46,195 nt of DNA from JBCCKC01 sp039182435 (lineage in GTDB: Bacteria; Verrucomicrobiota; Verrucomicrobiia; Opitutales; Coraliomargaritaceae). Under the pieces are notes generated by a model that worked only from the letters and a program-made list of their open reading frames with translations, had not been told where the DNA came from and did not search any database. Positions 14,573 to 23,127 of the stretch are shown here, piece by piece (within the stretch, counting starts at the first letter, position 1; every line of letters begins with the position of its first letter). The stretch covers positions 1-46,195 of the forward strand of contig JBCDCC010000001.1 of the NCBI GenBank assembly GCA_039182435.1, written 5' to 3'. A program made the translations under genes and the position numbers.

Positions 14573-17500
14573 ATGCCCGACGCATGCTACTATCACGGCG
14601 TCTGCGAAGAGGCACGCCCGGCACTCACCGCCCAGCTCGCGCTTCAGCCCCAACGCGGGAGCACTTCGATACTCGTGCTCGCTCAGCCGCAACTCATCGA
14701 GTCACGTGCGGCCGCCATTGATACCTTCGCCAAATGGAGCAAGGAGAGCACCGAGCTCAACGTCCGCCAACTTCCGGAAAATCCCCCGCCAGACATTGAT
14801 CCAACACGACGCGCCGAACGCGTCGCGGACCGGATTGCCGTGCTCAGCTACCTGATCAAAGAACCCACACAGCCCAAACTCATTGTCACCACGCCGGAGG
14901 CCCTCTTCGGCCCCGCCCCCGCACGAGAAGGCTTCGAATCCGGCCTACTCGAGCTCGTCGTCGGCAACGAATACGCTTTTACCGAGCTCGTCGAAAGGCT
15001 GACCGGCCGCTTGAACTATGATGCCGAAGCCCTCTGCGAATACCCCGGCCAGATCGCCATGCGCGGTGGGCTCATCGACATCTATCCCTTCGATGCCGAT
15101 CGCCCCTACCGAATCGATTTCTTTGGCGACGAGATCGAGAGCATCCGCAGCTACGACCCCACCACCCAACGGACCGAGCAATCGCGCAGCAAGCTATCCC
15201 TTTCCGCGGCACTGAACGAAGCCCCAGAAGGCGGCCAAGAGGGCAACATCATCGACTACCTGCCAGACGAGGCGATCACTTGGATCTTTGAAGACCCTTC
15301 ACTCCTCGTCCGAGAGCATCCGCTTCGCTTCCAGACCAAAACGGCGAAGAAGACACAAAAGACATGCTTCCACCAAGCCTTTAAGGCACGTGCTCAGATC
15401 GACCACATGCTCGGTATCAGCGAATTGGATACAGAGCCCGCACTCTTCAAAAGCGTCCCTCGCGAATCGTTCCCGACCGAGCCAATCAGCAACTACCGCT
15501 TGCATACCGATGCGAGCGAAGTCGGCTTCGACCGTTTCGAGGCCGACCAAAAGACCCGCAATCAATTCATCCAGCAGATCGCCACTTGGGCGGAGAACGA
15601 TCAGCTCGACATCGTCTTCGCGACTGCAGGCGAAAGTGAGGCCAAACGCATTCGCGAAATTCTCGACGAGAGCGGGGCCGAGTTCAAATTCAACGTCACC
15701 CAGGGCACCCTCTCCGGAGGATTCATCGCACCTGGCGCGGGCGGCTCACTCAAACTCGCCACTAGCAAAGCCACCAGCGGCCTCGCCTTGATCACCGATA
15801 CGGAATTCTTTGGCCAGAAGCGGCGCAAGCCGAGCGAGGCAACCCAGCGAGCCCGGCCCAAGATCTCCCAAGTCGATCAGCTACTGGATTTCTCAGAGCT
15901 CTGCGACGGCGATCCGCTCGTGCACCTCCAGCACGGCGTCTGCCTCTTTCGGGGCCTCACGCAGCTCGAGATCCAAGGTGGCCAGAAAGAAGTCATCTCC
16001 GTTGAATTCGCCAACGAGATGACCATCCACGTGCCGCTCCACGAGTCGCACCTCCTCACCCGCTACGTCGGCTTAACCAAAATCGCCCCCAAGCTCGGCA
16101 AGATCGGCGGCGCCAGCTGGGAGAAAACCCGACAAGCCGCTGAAGTCGCCGCCCTCGACTACGCCGCCGAGCTCCTCAACCTTCACGCCCAGCGGAGCCA
16201 GTCCGGCGGCTACGCCTTCCCGCCCGATCACCCCTGGCAGAAAAATTTCGAAGATGCCTTCCCCCACCGGGAGACGCCCGATCAGCTAAGCGCGATTGAG
16301 GCGACCAAGGAAGATATGGAAAAACCGCTCCCCATGGATCGGCTGATTTGCGGTGACGTCGGCTTCGGCAAAACCGAAGTCGCGATTCGTGCCGCCCTCA
16401 AAGCCGTTCTCGCCGGCAAGCAAGTCGCCCTCCTCGTGCCCACCACCGTGCTCTGCCAGCAGCATTTCAACACCTTTCAGGAACGCATGGCCCAATACCC
16501 GATCGTGATCGACATGGTCAGCCGCTTCCGCAGCTCTGCACAAAACAAACAAATCCTCGCCAACGCAGCCGAAGCCAAAGTCGATATCGTCATCGGCACC
16601 CATCGTCTGCTGAGCAAAGACGTGCACCTGCCCAACCTCGGCCTGCTCATCGTCGATGAAGAGCAACGTTTCGGCGTGCGCCAAAAAGAACGGATCAAAC
16701 AGCTCCGCGCCGACATCGATATCCTCACCCTCAGCGCCACCCCCATTCCTCGCACTCTCTACATGGCGATGGCCGGCGCACGCGCCATGAGCGTGATCGA
16801 AACCGCACCCGTCGACCGCCTCCCCATCAAGACCATCGTCAAAAGCTACGACCCGGGCCTCATCCGCAGCGCGATACAGGCAGAAACCGATCGCGGTGGC
16901 CAAGTCTTCTATCTCCACAACCGGATCGACACCATCGAGGGCGTCGCCAGCGACATTCGTGAAAGGCACCCCAAACTCAAAGTCGCCGTCGGCCATGGGC
17001 AGATGGAAGAAGGACAGCTCGAAAAGATCATGACCAAATTCGTCGCCGGTCACTTCGATGTCCTCGTCTGCACCACCATCATCGAATCCGGCATCGATAT
17101 CCCCAACTGCAACACCCTCATCATCGAAGGTGCCGACCGCTTCGGCCTCGCCCAGCTCTACCAGATTCGTGGCCGCGTAGGCCGATTTAAACGCCAAGCC
17201 TACGCCTACCTGCTCCTGCACCGCCATGCCACCATCGTCGAGCAAGCGCAGAAACGGCTCAATGCCCTCAAACAGCACAACCAGCTCGGCGCCGGCTTTC
17301 GCATCGCCATGCGCGACCTCGAGCTGCGCGGCGCAGGCAATCTCCTCGGCTCCCAACAGAGTGGCCACATCGCCGGAGTCGGCTTCGAGCTCTACTGCCA
17401 ACTGCTCAAAGAAAGTGTCGCCCGGCTCAAAGGCGAGCCCGGCTCCGACCGCGTCCGAGCCGAGGTCAAACTCGACTTTATCGCCGCCGGCGAAGGCAGC

Positions 17501-17950
17501 CTCCGCGCCCGCCGCACCAGCGGGACCTTCAGCTTCGCCGCGATCAAAGATGCTGAATACGATGGCCGCAAAGGCAGCCTGATCGAAGCCTCCCTCCCCG
17601 CCGAGTATGTCGCCGAGCCCCGCCTCCGAATCGATCTTTACCGGCGGCTCGCCCTCGCCAATTCAGTCCCCAAGATCCAAGATATCGGCGAAGAAATCGC
17701 CGACCGTTTCGGCAAGGCTCCCAAGGCCACCCTCGCGCTCATCGCGGTGAATGAGATCCGCGTCCTCGCCGAGGCCGCCGCCGTGCAACGCGTCGAGAGC
17801 GAAGGCGACCGCCTTATCTGCCGCTTCGCTCACCCCCAAAAGAACAAAGAATTTCTCAAGACTGGCAGCCGCTTTCCCCGCTTGACCGCCAAAGATCCCC
17901 TTCTAAGGTTGCGGGAAATAAAGCAATTCCTCGCTCGAAATCGGAAATAA
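14573..17950 (+). CDS. mfd: Transcription-repair coupling factor
   Basis: The 1125-residue product matches Mfd in length and order of parts: an N-terminal UvrB-like region with GQIAMRGGLIDIYPFD, the RNA polymerase interaction domain around FSELCDGDPLVHLQHGVCLFRGL, then the RecG-like translocase with GDVGFGKTEVA (about 593-603), the DEEQRFGV box at about 695, SATPIPRTLYMAMAG, TTIIESGIDIPN and the QIRGRVGR motif. The TRG-like stretch and C-terminal regulatory domain follow from about residue 960. It releases stalled RNA polymerase from DNA lesions and recruits UvrA. It starts 5 nt after rnc and ends 9 nt before the foldase gene, so an operon is likely. No Shine-Dalgarno site is visible. Confidence 0.97.
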   Translation: MPDACYYHGVCEEARPALTAQLALQPQRGSTSILVLAQPQLIESRAAAIDTFAKWSKESTELNVRQLPENPPPDIDPTRRAERVADRIAVLSYLIKEPTQPKLIVTTPEALFGPAPAREGFESGLLELVVGNEYAFTELVERLTGRLNYDAEALCEYPGQIAMRGGLIDIYPFDADRPYRIDFFGDEIESIRSYDPTTQRTEQSRSKLSLSAALNEAPEGGQEGNIIDYLPDEAITWIFEDPSLLVREHPLRFQTKTAKKTQKTCFHQAFKARAQIDHMLGISELDTEPALFKSVPRESFPTEPISNYRLHTDASEVGFDRFEADQKTRNQFIQQIATWAENDQLDIVFATAGESEAKRIREILDESGAEFKFNVTQGTLSGGFIAPGAGGSLKLATSKATSGLALITDTEFFGQKRRKPSEATQRARPKISQVDQLLDFSELCDGDPLVHLQHGVCLFRGLTQLEIQGGQKEVISVEFANEMTIHVPLHESHLLTRYVGLTKIAPKLGKIGGASWEKTRQAAEVAALDYAAELLNLHAQRSQSGGYAFPPDHPWQKNFEDAFPHRETPDQLSAIEATKEDMEKPLPMDRLICGDVGFGKTEVAIRAALKAVLAGKQVALLVPTTVLCQQHFNTFQERMAQYPIVIDMVSRFRSSAQNKQILANAAEAKVDIVIGTHRLLSKDVHLPNLGLLIVDEEQRFGVRQKERIKQLRADIDILTLSATPIPRTLYMAMAGARAMSVIETAPVDRLPIKTIVKSYDPGLIRSAIQAETDRGGQVFYLHNRIDTIEGVASDIRERHPKLKVAVGHGQMEEGQLEKIMTKFVAGHFDVLVCTTIIESGIDIPNCNTLIIEGADRFGLAQLYQIRGRVGRFKRQAYAYLLLHRHATIVEQAQKRLNALKQHNQLGAGFRIAMRDLELRGAGNLLGSQQSGHIAGVGFELYCQLLKESVARLKGEPGSDRVRAEVKLDFIAAGEGSLRARRTSGTFSFAAIKDAEYDGRKGSLIEASLPAEYVAEPRLRIDLYRRLALANSVPKIQDIGEEIADRFGKAPKATLALIAVNEIRVLAEAAAVQRVESEGDRLICRFAHPQKNKEFLKTGSRFPRLTAKDPLLRLREIKQFLARNRK

Positions 17951-17959
17951 GTTCGTCAC

Positions 17960-18946
17960 ATGCCGCTCAGCCGCACGCTCCTCCTCTGCACCACTCTCCT
18001 CCTCGCAGGCCTCGCTCACCTCAGTGCACAAGGCGATCCGGCACTCGCTCGTTTGGGGAACGGCATCGCCGCCATCGCCGAAGGAAAGATCATCACCGTC
18101 GAGGAGCTGCGACGCGAAATCGAGCCGATCATCCCCCGCCTTCAAGTCGAGTCCAAGACCTCGGAGGAATTTTCCAAACGCCTCGACGAAATCAGCCGCG
18201 AAGTGCTGCAAAACATGGTCGACCGCATCATCATCGTCAAAGCCGCCGAAGACGATGGCCTCCTCCTACCCCCATCCTACATCGATCAGGAATATGAAGA
18301 CACCATCGACCGCGACTTTGGCGGCGACCGTGGCCGCTTCCTCGAGTTTCTCCGTAGCCAAGGCCTCACCTCGCGCCAATTCCGGGATAAGATCTATCAG
18401 CGGATCGTAGTCAGCGTGATGCGCACCAAGAATCGCCGCTCACAATCCGAGATCAGTCCCGAGCGCATTCAGGACTTTTATCAGAAAAACAAGATCCGTT
18501 TCTACCAAGGCGAGGCCATGCACCTCCGCCAAATCATCCTCTCCCCGCTCGCTGACGAAGGGATGACACCACTCCGCCAGACCGCCCAGACCATCATTGG
18601 CGAACTTCAGCGCGGCAGTAACTTTGGCGACCTCGCCCGCAAATACAGCCAAGACAGCATGAGCCGCCGCGGAGGCGACTGGGGCTGGATCGAGCGCAAA
18701 GATCTCCGCACCGAGCTCAGCAAAGCGGCATTCGATCTCGCCCCCGGAGAATACAGCCAGCCCATCGAGCTCGGCGGCACCCTCTTCATCCTTTACTGCG
18801 AAGATAAGCGCGAGGAAATGATCCAACCCGTCGCCCAAGTTCGAGACATCATCGAAGAAATCCTCGTCGGAGAGATCGCCCGCGAGACCCAGGAAAAGTG
18901 GCTCCTCGACGTCCGCAAGCGCTCCTACGTGCGCTTCTACATGTAG
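17960..18946 (+). CDS. SurA-like periplasmic peptidyl-prolyl isomerase
   Basis: The 328-residue protein starts with a signal peptide (MPLSRTLLLCTTLLLAG, ending near LSAQ). A SurA_N-like helical region follows, with AIAEGKIITVEELRREI and a long helical part to about residue 165. A parvulin/PpiC rotamase domain spans about 185-290: MHLRQIILSP, FGDLARKYSQDSMSRRGGDWGWIERKDL, AFDLAPGEYSQPIELGG. It should help outer-membrane proteins fold in the periplasm. Only one parvulin domain is visible, whereas E. coli SurA has two, so I do not use the name surA. It follows mfd by 9 nt. Its link to the BamA/Skp/HtrA set elsewhere in this window is functional, not positional. Confidence 0.88.
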   Translation: MPLSRTLLLCTTLLLAGLAHLSAQGDPALARLGNGIAAIAEGKIITVEELRREIEPIIPRLQVESKTSEEFSKRLDEISREVLQNMVDRIIIVKAAEDDGLLLPPSYIDQEYEDTIDRDFGGDRGRFLEFLRSQGLTSRQFRDKIYQRIVVSVMRTKNRRSQSEISPERIQDFYQKNKIRFYQGEAMHLRQIILSPLADEGMTPLRQTAQTIIGELQRGSNFGDLARKYSQDSMSRRGGDWGWIERKDLRTELSKAAFDLAPGEYSQPIELGGTLFILYCEDKREEMIQPVAQVRDIIEEILVGEIARETQEKWLLDVRKRSYVRFYM

Positions 18947-19101
18947 AGATACAGAGACGACCTCTAGCCGCTTGCTCTCGCTAAACTAACGCTAGCTCGA
19001 TCAAAGAAAATATGAGCTGGAACAAGAATATCTGTTAATTTGTCCCGGATCATTAATCGCGAGGCGAACAATCGAAATCAGCTTCTACGACTTGTTCGCT
19101 T

Positions 19102-19500
19102 TTAGGACTGTAGATCATAGAAGGATCTCGGCGAAACAATGCCGGTAGCTCCAAAAGAGCCCAACACCAACAGATCCTTATCGCCCGTAACCAAATAATC
19201 TGCACCAGAGGCACTGCAAGTCCCCAACACAAGAAGGTCTTCAGGGTCTCGGCACGCTTCGTTTGAGACTTCACCGGGCACAACCATGCGGCTACAGCGC
19301 GCGTATAACTCAAGCACTTCTGACACACGAGCCTTTGGGATTTTTAACTTCTTTGTCAGCTTCTCCTCAAGCTCATTGAAAAGAAATTTACTCACAACTA
19401 GATCGTGAGATTCTAGACATAGCTCAAACAAGGATTCGCAGAGACCACGCGCAGCAAATGCAGCGATCACCACATTCGTGTCCAACACTACGATACTCAC
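19102..19500 (-). CDS. PIN-domain toxin of a VapBC-like pair
   Basis: The 132-residue product is a single PIN domain of the PIN_3/COG1569 type: VVLDTNVVIAAFAARG with the first Asp, Glu in LFNELEEKL, ACRDPEDLLVLGTCSASGADYLVTGDKDLLVLG with the downstream acids. These form the metal site of a ribonuclease that in VapC toxins cuts tRNA or rRNA. Translation starts with GTG, whose last base order gives TAGTG: the antitoxin stop and the toxin start share one base, so translation is coupled. The antitoxin gene is upstream, as is usual. Target RNA unknown. Confidence 0.87.
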   Translation of the reverse strand: MSIVVLDTNVVIAAFAARGLCESLFELCLESHDLVVSKFLFNELEEKLTKKLKIPKARVSEVLELYARCSRMVVPGEVSNEACRDPEDLLVLGTCSASGADYLVTGDKDLLVLGSFGATGIVSPRSFYDLQS

Positions 19501-19712
19501 TACAGCTTATCGAAAATGTCTTCATCAGTGATAAGACCTTGAGCCTCCGCTAAGGGAAGTGTCTTACGTCTCAACCTCCTGAACTGCTCAACATTCACAT
19601 ACCGTCTTACCGATTCTCGGACTAGATCACTCACAGGTTTATGTTCCGAGTCGCTGATCTTCTGCAACTCGGCCTTTAATTCATCTGGTATCCTTACTGT
19701 AATCGTGCTCAC
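19500..19712 (-). CDS. Ribbon-helix-helix antitoxin
   Basis: From the GTG at 19712 the product has 70 residues: a ribbon-helix-helix DNA-binding domain (TITVRIPDELKAELQKISDSEHKPVSDLVRESVRRYV in short pieces: STITVRIPDELKAEL, then PVSDLVRESVRRYV) and a C-terminal toxin-binding segment with AQGLITDEDIFDKL. A longer open frame to 19874 exists, but its N-terminal residues do not look like protein and the RHH strand fits the first residues of the shorter form. It should neutralise the PIN toxin and repress its own promoter. Two near-identical 10-bp repeats directly at and upstream of the start (19711-19730) are a likely binding site. Confidence 0.83.
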   Translation of the reverse strand: MSTITVRIPDELKAELQKISDSEHKPVSDLVRESVRRYVNVEQFRRLRRKTLPLAEAQGLITDEDIFDKL

Positions 19713-19730
19713 GTAAGACAACGTAATACA
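19711..19730. promoter_or_regulatory. Tandem 10-bp operator candidate of the TA pair
   Basis: ACGTAAGACA at 19711-19720 is followed directly by ACGTAATACA at 19721-19730, nine of ten bases identical. A 10-bp step equals one helical turn, the arrangement ribbon-helix-helix dimers bind side by side. The repeats overlap the antitoxin GTG start, and a TTGACA on the minus strand (19747-19742) lies just upstream. Confidence 0.6.
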
Positions 19731-20038
19731 TGGAGCTTGATTGTCAAACTTCAAGGTTCGGATTCTTGAAAGCCTGCGTGGTTGCCAATGCCCGCAAGCT
19801 TCGGGCGATCTATCAGAACGATCGCAAGTGCGAAACTTTCTGGACATTACCCTAGACGAATTAACATCCAGCATAGACTCGTCTGCCAGGTCTAGGAAGC
19901 AGAGGAAGTAGTCAATGTCTTACATATGTGGGCACACTACAGCGAATAAAGTGTGTGCTGACGCATAATCTTCTTCGATCCTTAGGTTTATATCCGAGCC
20001 TCGAAAGAGGCCTGAGAGCAGCCAGAACTCTTCGAATT
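19713..20038. other. Non-coding gap between menB and the TA pair
   Basis: This 326-base stretch contains the TA operator repeats and a minus-strand TTGACA (19747-19742). It also has small inverted repeats: GCCCG/CGGGC at 19790-19806, GCGATC/GATCGC at 19805-19825, and GCCTC-GAAA-GAGGC at 19998-20011. The last could mark the menB 3' end but has no T-run. Open frames here lack protein-like character. I see no gene. Confidence 0.5.
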
Positions 20039-20872
20039 CTAAGGCAGCCAAGGGTATTTTTTGAACTCGGGAGCGCGTTTTTCGTTCCAGGCTTTGCGGC
20101 CTTCCTCGCCCTCTTCGGTCAGATAGTAAAGCAGCGTCGCATTGCCCGCCAGTTCTTGCAGCCCCTGCTGACCATCGACATCCGCATTAAAGGCAGCCTT
20201 GAGACAGCGGATCGAGAGCGGGCTGTGTTGGAGAATCTCCCGAGCCCACTGGACTCCTTCGGTTTCCAAAGACTCGTAGGGCACCACTTTATTGACCAGG
20301 CCCATTTCGAGCGCCTCTTCTGCGTTATACTGGCGGCAGAGATACCAAATCTCGCGGGCCTTCTTTTGCCCGACGATCCGAGCCAGATAGCTGGAGCCGA
20401 AGCCGCCATCGAAGCTACCGACCTTCGGTCCGGTCTGCCCGAAGATCGCATTATCCGCCGCGATTGTCATGTCGCAGACCACGTGCAACACGTGGCCTCC
20501 ACCGATCGCGTAGCCCGCAACCAGCGCGATCACCACCTTCGGCATTGAGCGGATCAACTTCTGCAGATCGAGCACGTTAAGACGCGGCACACCATCCTTA
20601 CCCAGATAGCCGCCACGCTTCTCGCCACGGATCTTCTGATCGCCACCCGCGCAGAAGGCAAACTTGCCATCGGTCTGAGGGTTAAAGCCCGTCAGCAAAA
20701 CCACTCCAATCGAGCTGTCTTCGCGCGCATCGGTGAAGGCCTCGATCATCTCGGCCACCGTATCCGGCGTAAACGCATTGCGACGGTGCGGGCGATTGAT
20801 CGTCACCTTAGCGATGCCATCGCACTTCTCGTAAAGGATCTCTTCGAACTCTCGGACTGTCTGCCAATTCAT
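20039..20872 (-). CDS. menB: 1,4-dihydroxy-2-naphthoyl-CoA synthase
   Basis: From ATG 20872 the protein has 277 residues, the usual MenB length. It is a crotonase-fold enzyme that closes the second ring from o-succinylbenzoyl-CoA in menaquinone synthesis. Visible signatures are VTINRPHRRNAFTPDTV, CAGGDQKIRG, VAGYAIGGGHVLHVVCDMTIA (oxyanion-hole region), GQTGPKVGSFDGGFGSSYLARIVG and the MenB-type C-terminus with EEGEEGRKAWNEKRAPEF. The GDQ and SFDGG elements separate MenB from general enoyl-CoA hydratases. A start 10 codons upstream is possible but adds a non-conserved stretch. No other men gene is in the window; tgt lies 72 nt upstream on the same strand. Confidence 0.95.
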   Translation of the reverse strand: MNWQTVREFEEILYEKCDGIAKVTINRPHRRNAFTPDTVAEMIEAFTDAREDSSIGVVLLTGFNPQTDGKFAFCAGGDQKIRGEKRGGYLGKDGVPRLNVLDLQKLIRSMPKVVIALVAGYAIGGGHVLHVVCDMTIAADNAIFGQTGPKVGSFDGGFGSSYLARIVGQKKAREIWYLCRQYNAEEALEMGLVNKVVPYESLETEGVQWAREILQHSPLSIRCLKAAFNADVDGQQGLQELAGNATLLYYLTEEGEEGRKAWNEKRAPEFKKYPWLP

Positions 20873-20944
20873 AGTGAAGAATAGAACGCAATTTTCGGGC
20901 AAGACAACTGTCTTGCGGGCTTCCCTTTCAAAGACGCGCCGCCT

Positions 20945-22060
20945 TTAGGCATCCTTTAGATTGTAGCGCTCGATCCAAGCCGCGCTCCATGGGGCAAAAT
21001 CGCCCGCCTCAATGTGGGCACGTGCCTGTGCCATCAGGTCCAGGAAGAAGTGCGTATTGTGGATCGAAAGCAGCGTCGAAGCGAGTAGCTCGTTCGCCAT
21101 AATCAGATGTCGCAGGTAGGCACGGCTGAAGTTTTTGCAGGTATAGTTGTCCGCCTCCATGATCGGCTTAGGGTCCTTCTTAAAGCGCTCGTTCTTCAGA
21201 TTGAGCGTGCCATCCGGCGTGAAGACGGTGGCATGACGCGCCAACCGCGTCGGCATCACGCAGTCAAACATGTCCATCCCCTGCGCGATCATTTTGAGCA
21301 GCTGAGGAGGTGTGCCCACCCCCATCACATAGCGCGGTTTATTCGTCGGCATGACCGGTGCGCAAGCCGCCACCTGACGAATCATCTCTTCCTCCGGCTC
21401 ACCGACACTCACACCACCCACCGCGTAACCGGGGAAATCAAGCTCGGCCAGCGCCTGACCGCAGGACTGACGCAGATCTTCATAAGTCGAGCCTTGGATG
21501 ATCCCGAAGACATGGTGCCCCGCATCGAGAAAGCCATCGTCCCGCGCGATATTTAGAAACTCCCCCGCCCAACGGATCGTGCGCTCGACCGCCGCTTCAC
21601 AGGCGTCCCGCTCGCAGGGAAAAGGCGGGCATTCATCGAGCACCATCGCGATGTCGGAACCGAGCTCCGACTGGATTTGGTAGCACTCTCTCGGACCGAG
21701 AAACAACTTACGCCCGTCCAGATGAGAGCGAAACTCGATCCCCTTCTCCGTGATCTTGCGCAGCTTCGCTAAACTGAATACCTGAAAGCCACCGCTATCG
21801 GTAAGAATCGGCTTATCCCAATTCATGAATTGATGGAGCCCGCCCATTTCGTTGACCAAGTCGGAGCCCGGGCGCAGATTCAGGTGGTAGGTGTTGCCCA
21901 AAATAATCTGCGCACCCACCTCATGGATCTGGGCAGGAGTCAGCCCCTTCACCGTGGCCTGTGTGCCGACCGGCATGAAGATCGGCGTCTGGATCTCTCC
22001 GTGACGAGTCTGTAAAGTGCCGAGGCGGGCAGCACCGTCTACTTTGTGCAGCGTAAACAT
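20945..22060 (-). CDS. tgt: tRNA-guanine transglycosylase
   Basis: The 371-residue product matches bacterial TGT throughout. Signatures: TPIFMPVGTQATVKGLTP, ILGNTYHLNLRPG, PILTDSGGFQVFSLAKLRKI with the catalytic-site Asp, QGSTYEDLR, YAVGGVSVGEPEEEM, YVMGVGTPPQLLKMIAQGMDMFDCVMPTRLARH with the second Asp. The expected zinc ligand set is only partly preserved: the usual CxCxxC is replaced by a stretch reading ADNYTCKNFSRAYLRHL, with one visible cysteine and a downstream His in HNTHFF. The enzyme inserts preQ1 at position 34 of GUN tRNAs. The changed zinc loop is unusual for an otherwise canonical enzyme. It is divergent from ribH. Confidence 0.95.
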   Translation of the reverse strand: MFTLHKVDGAARLGTLQTRHGEIQTPIFMPVGTQATVKGLTPAQIHEVGAQIILGNTYHLNLRPGSDLVNEMGGLHQFMNWDKPILTDSGGFQVFSLAKLRKITEKGIEFRSHLDGRKLFLGPRECYQIQSELGSDIAMVLDECPPFPCERDACEAAVERTIRWAGEFLNIARDDGFLDAGHHVFGIIQGSTYEDLRQSCGQALAELDFPGYAVGGVSVGEPEEEMIRQVAACAPVMPTNKPRYVMGVGTPPQLLKMIAQGMDMFDCVMPTRLARHATVFTPDGTLNLKNERFKKDPKPIMEADNYTCKNFSRAYLRHLIMANELLASTLLSIHNTHFFLDLMAQARAHIEAGDFAPWSAAWIERYNLKDA

Positions 22061-22192
22061 TAGTCAGGAGTTAGGAGACAGACGACAGGAGGTAGAAGAT
22101 TTAAAATCGACTTTTCACGACTCAGAACAAAACCGCGGCCATGAGAAATTCCATTGCCAGCCACTCCGCTTAGCGTCTTCGTGATTCCTTTG

Positions 22193-22666
22193 ATGAGTCT
22201 CGACAGTCCCAGTATAGAAGGAATCAGCGGTCACGGCGTTCGCGTCGGGATTATTGCAGCGCGCTTTAATCAAACGCTCGTCGACTCACTCCTCGATCAT
22301 GCAATCGAGACGCTGATCAATGCGGGTGCCGAGACCCCCTCGGTCGAACGTGTCCCCGGCTCAGCAGAGCTGCCCTACGCCGCAGCCACTTTAGCGGAGA
22401 GCAAGCAGTTCGATGTAATCATTGCGATCGGCGTCGTTATCGCAGGCGACACCAACCACCATAATTTAATCGGCGATAGCACCGCCATCGCCTTGCAGGA
22501 TATCTCAATTCAAAATAAGGTGCCCATCATCAACGGTATCCTCATCGTCAACAACATCGAACAAGCCCAAGCTCGAGCTGGCACCGAAATCAACCGGGGC
22601 CGCGAGTTCGCGGCCGCCGCGCTGGAGATGGCACAATTTCAATTAAAATGGACGAAGACGAAGTAA
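22193..22666 (+). CDS. ribH: 6,7-dimethyl-8-ribityllumazine synthase
   Basis: The ATG at 22193 gives 157 residues, typical for RibH; a TTG 13 codons upstream gives an implausible leader. Motifs: VGIIAARFNQTLVDSLLDHA (substrate loop with Phe and Asn), VPGSAELPYAA, IIAIGVVIAGDTNHHNLI with the catalytic His of the active-site loop. The penultimate step of riboflavin synthesis is catalysed by icosahedral assemblies of this protein. The GxIxGDTxHH motif is altered to VIAGDTNHH, where many RibH read I(R/K)GxTxH. The 3' end overlaps nusB by 19 nt, a classic ribH-nusB pair. Confidence 0.95.
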   Translation: MSLDSPSIEGISGHGVRVGIIAARFNQTLVDSLLDHAIETLINAGAETPSVERVPGSAELPYAAATLAESKQFDVIIAIGVVIAGDTNHHNLIGDSTAIALQDISIQNKVPIINGILIVNNIEQAQARAGTEINRGREFAAAALEMAQFQLKWTKTK

Positions 22667-23106
22667 AACCACGCCGCTCGCAGCGCCGAGAAAACCGCAT
22701 GGCTGCGGTCCAGTTTCTCTATCAATGGGAGGTCAACCGTCCCGACGTGCTCGCAGACGCCGTAGCACAGTTCTTCGAAAGCCGTGAAGAAGGTCGTGAT
22801 TATTATGCCTTCGGCGAAGAGCTCGCCAATGGTGCCATAGAGCAAATCGAGGTGCTGGATAAACAAATCCTTGAGCACGCCAGAAATTGGTCCTTCGACC
22901 GCATTGCAAAAGTAGATCTCTCGATCCTGCGACTCGCCATCTACGAGCTACTCTTCCGCACCGACATTCCGCCCATCGTCAGTATCAATGAAGCCATCGA
23001 TCTAGGTAAGGTCTTCTCCAACCCAGACTCAAAACGCTTTATCAACGGTATCCTCGATCAGATGAAGAACAGGATCGACCGACCGCTCCGCAAAGCACTC
23101 GACTAG
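22648..23106 (+). CDS. nusB: Transcription antitermination factor NusB
   Basis: The 152-residue all-helical protein shows the NusB pattern: an arginine-rich start (RRSQRRENRMAAVQFLYQWEV), then RIAKVDLSILRLAIYELLFRTDIPPIVSINEAIDLGKVFSNPDSKRFINGILD, the RNA- and S10-binding half. It binds boxA RNA together with NusE (S10) in rRNA antitermination. Its start lies inside the last codons of ribH, overlapping by 19 nt in another frame, so translation is probably coupled. ftsY follows 21 nt downstream. Confidence 0.96.
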   Translation: MDEDEVKPRRSQRRENRMAAVQFLYQWEVNRPDVLADAVAQFFESREEGRDYYAFGEELANGAIEQIEVLDKQILEHARNWSFDRIAKVDLSILRLAIYELLFRTDIPPIVSINEAIDLGKVFSNPDSKRFINGILDQMKNRIDRPLRKALD

Positions 23107-23127
23107 AAGAAACACTACTTCCTCCTC

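Noticed and set aside
16286..17401. 371-codon open frame antisense to mfd
   Set aside because: Long only because of the strong third-position bias in mfd; low-complexity acidic composition and no recognisable motif.
20479..20495. CCACGTG-CAA-CACGTGG inverted repeat
   Set aside because: It lies in the coding part of menB over the conserved His-Val-Leu-His-Val stretch, so codon choice explains it. It also does not match the parS consensus.
19928..20548. 206-codon plus-strand frame over menB and its downstream gap
   Set aside because: It is antisense to menB for most of its length and lacks any family feature.
22061..22192. FMN riboswitch before ribH
   Set aside because: The 132-nt gap is purine-rich with repeated GGAG but lacks the paired arms and conserved core of an FMN aptamer.
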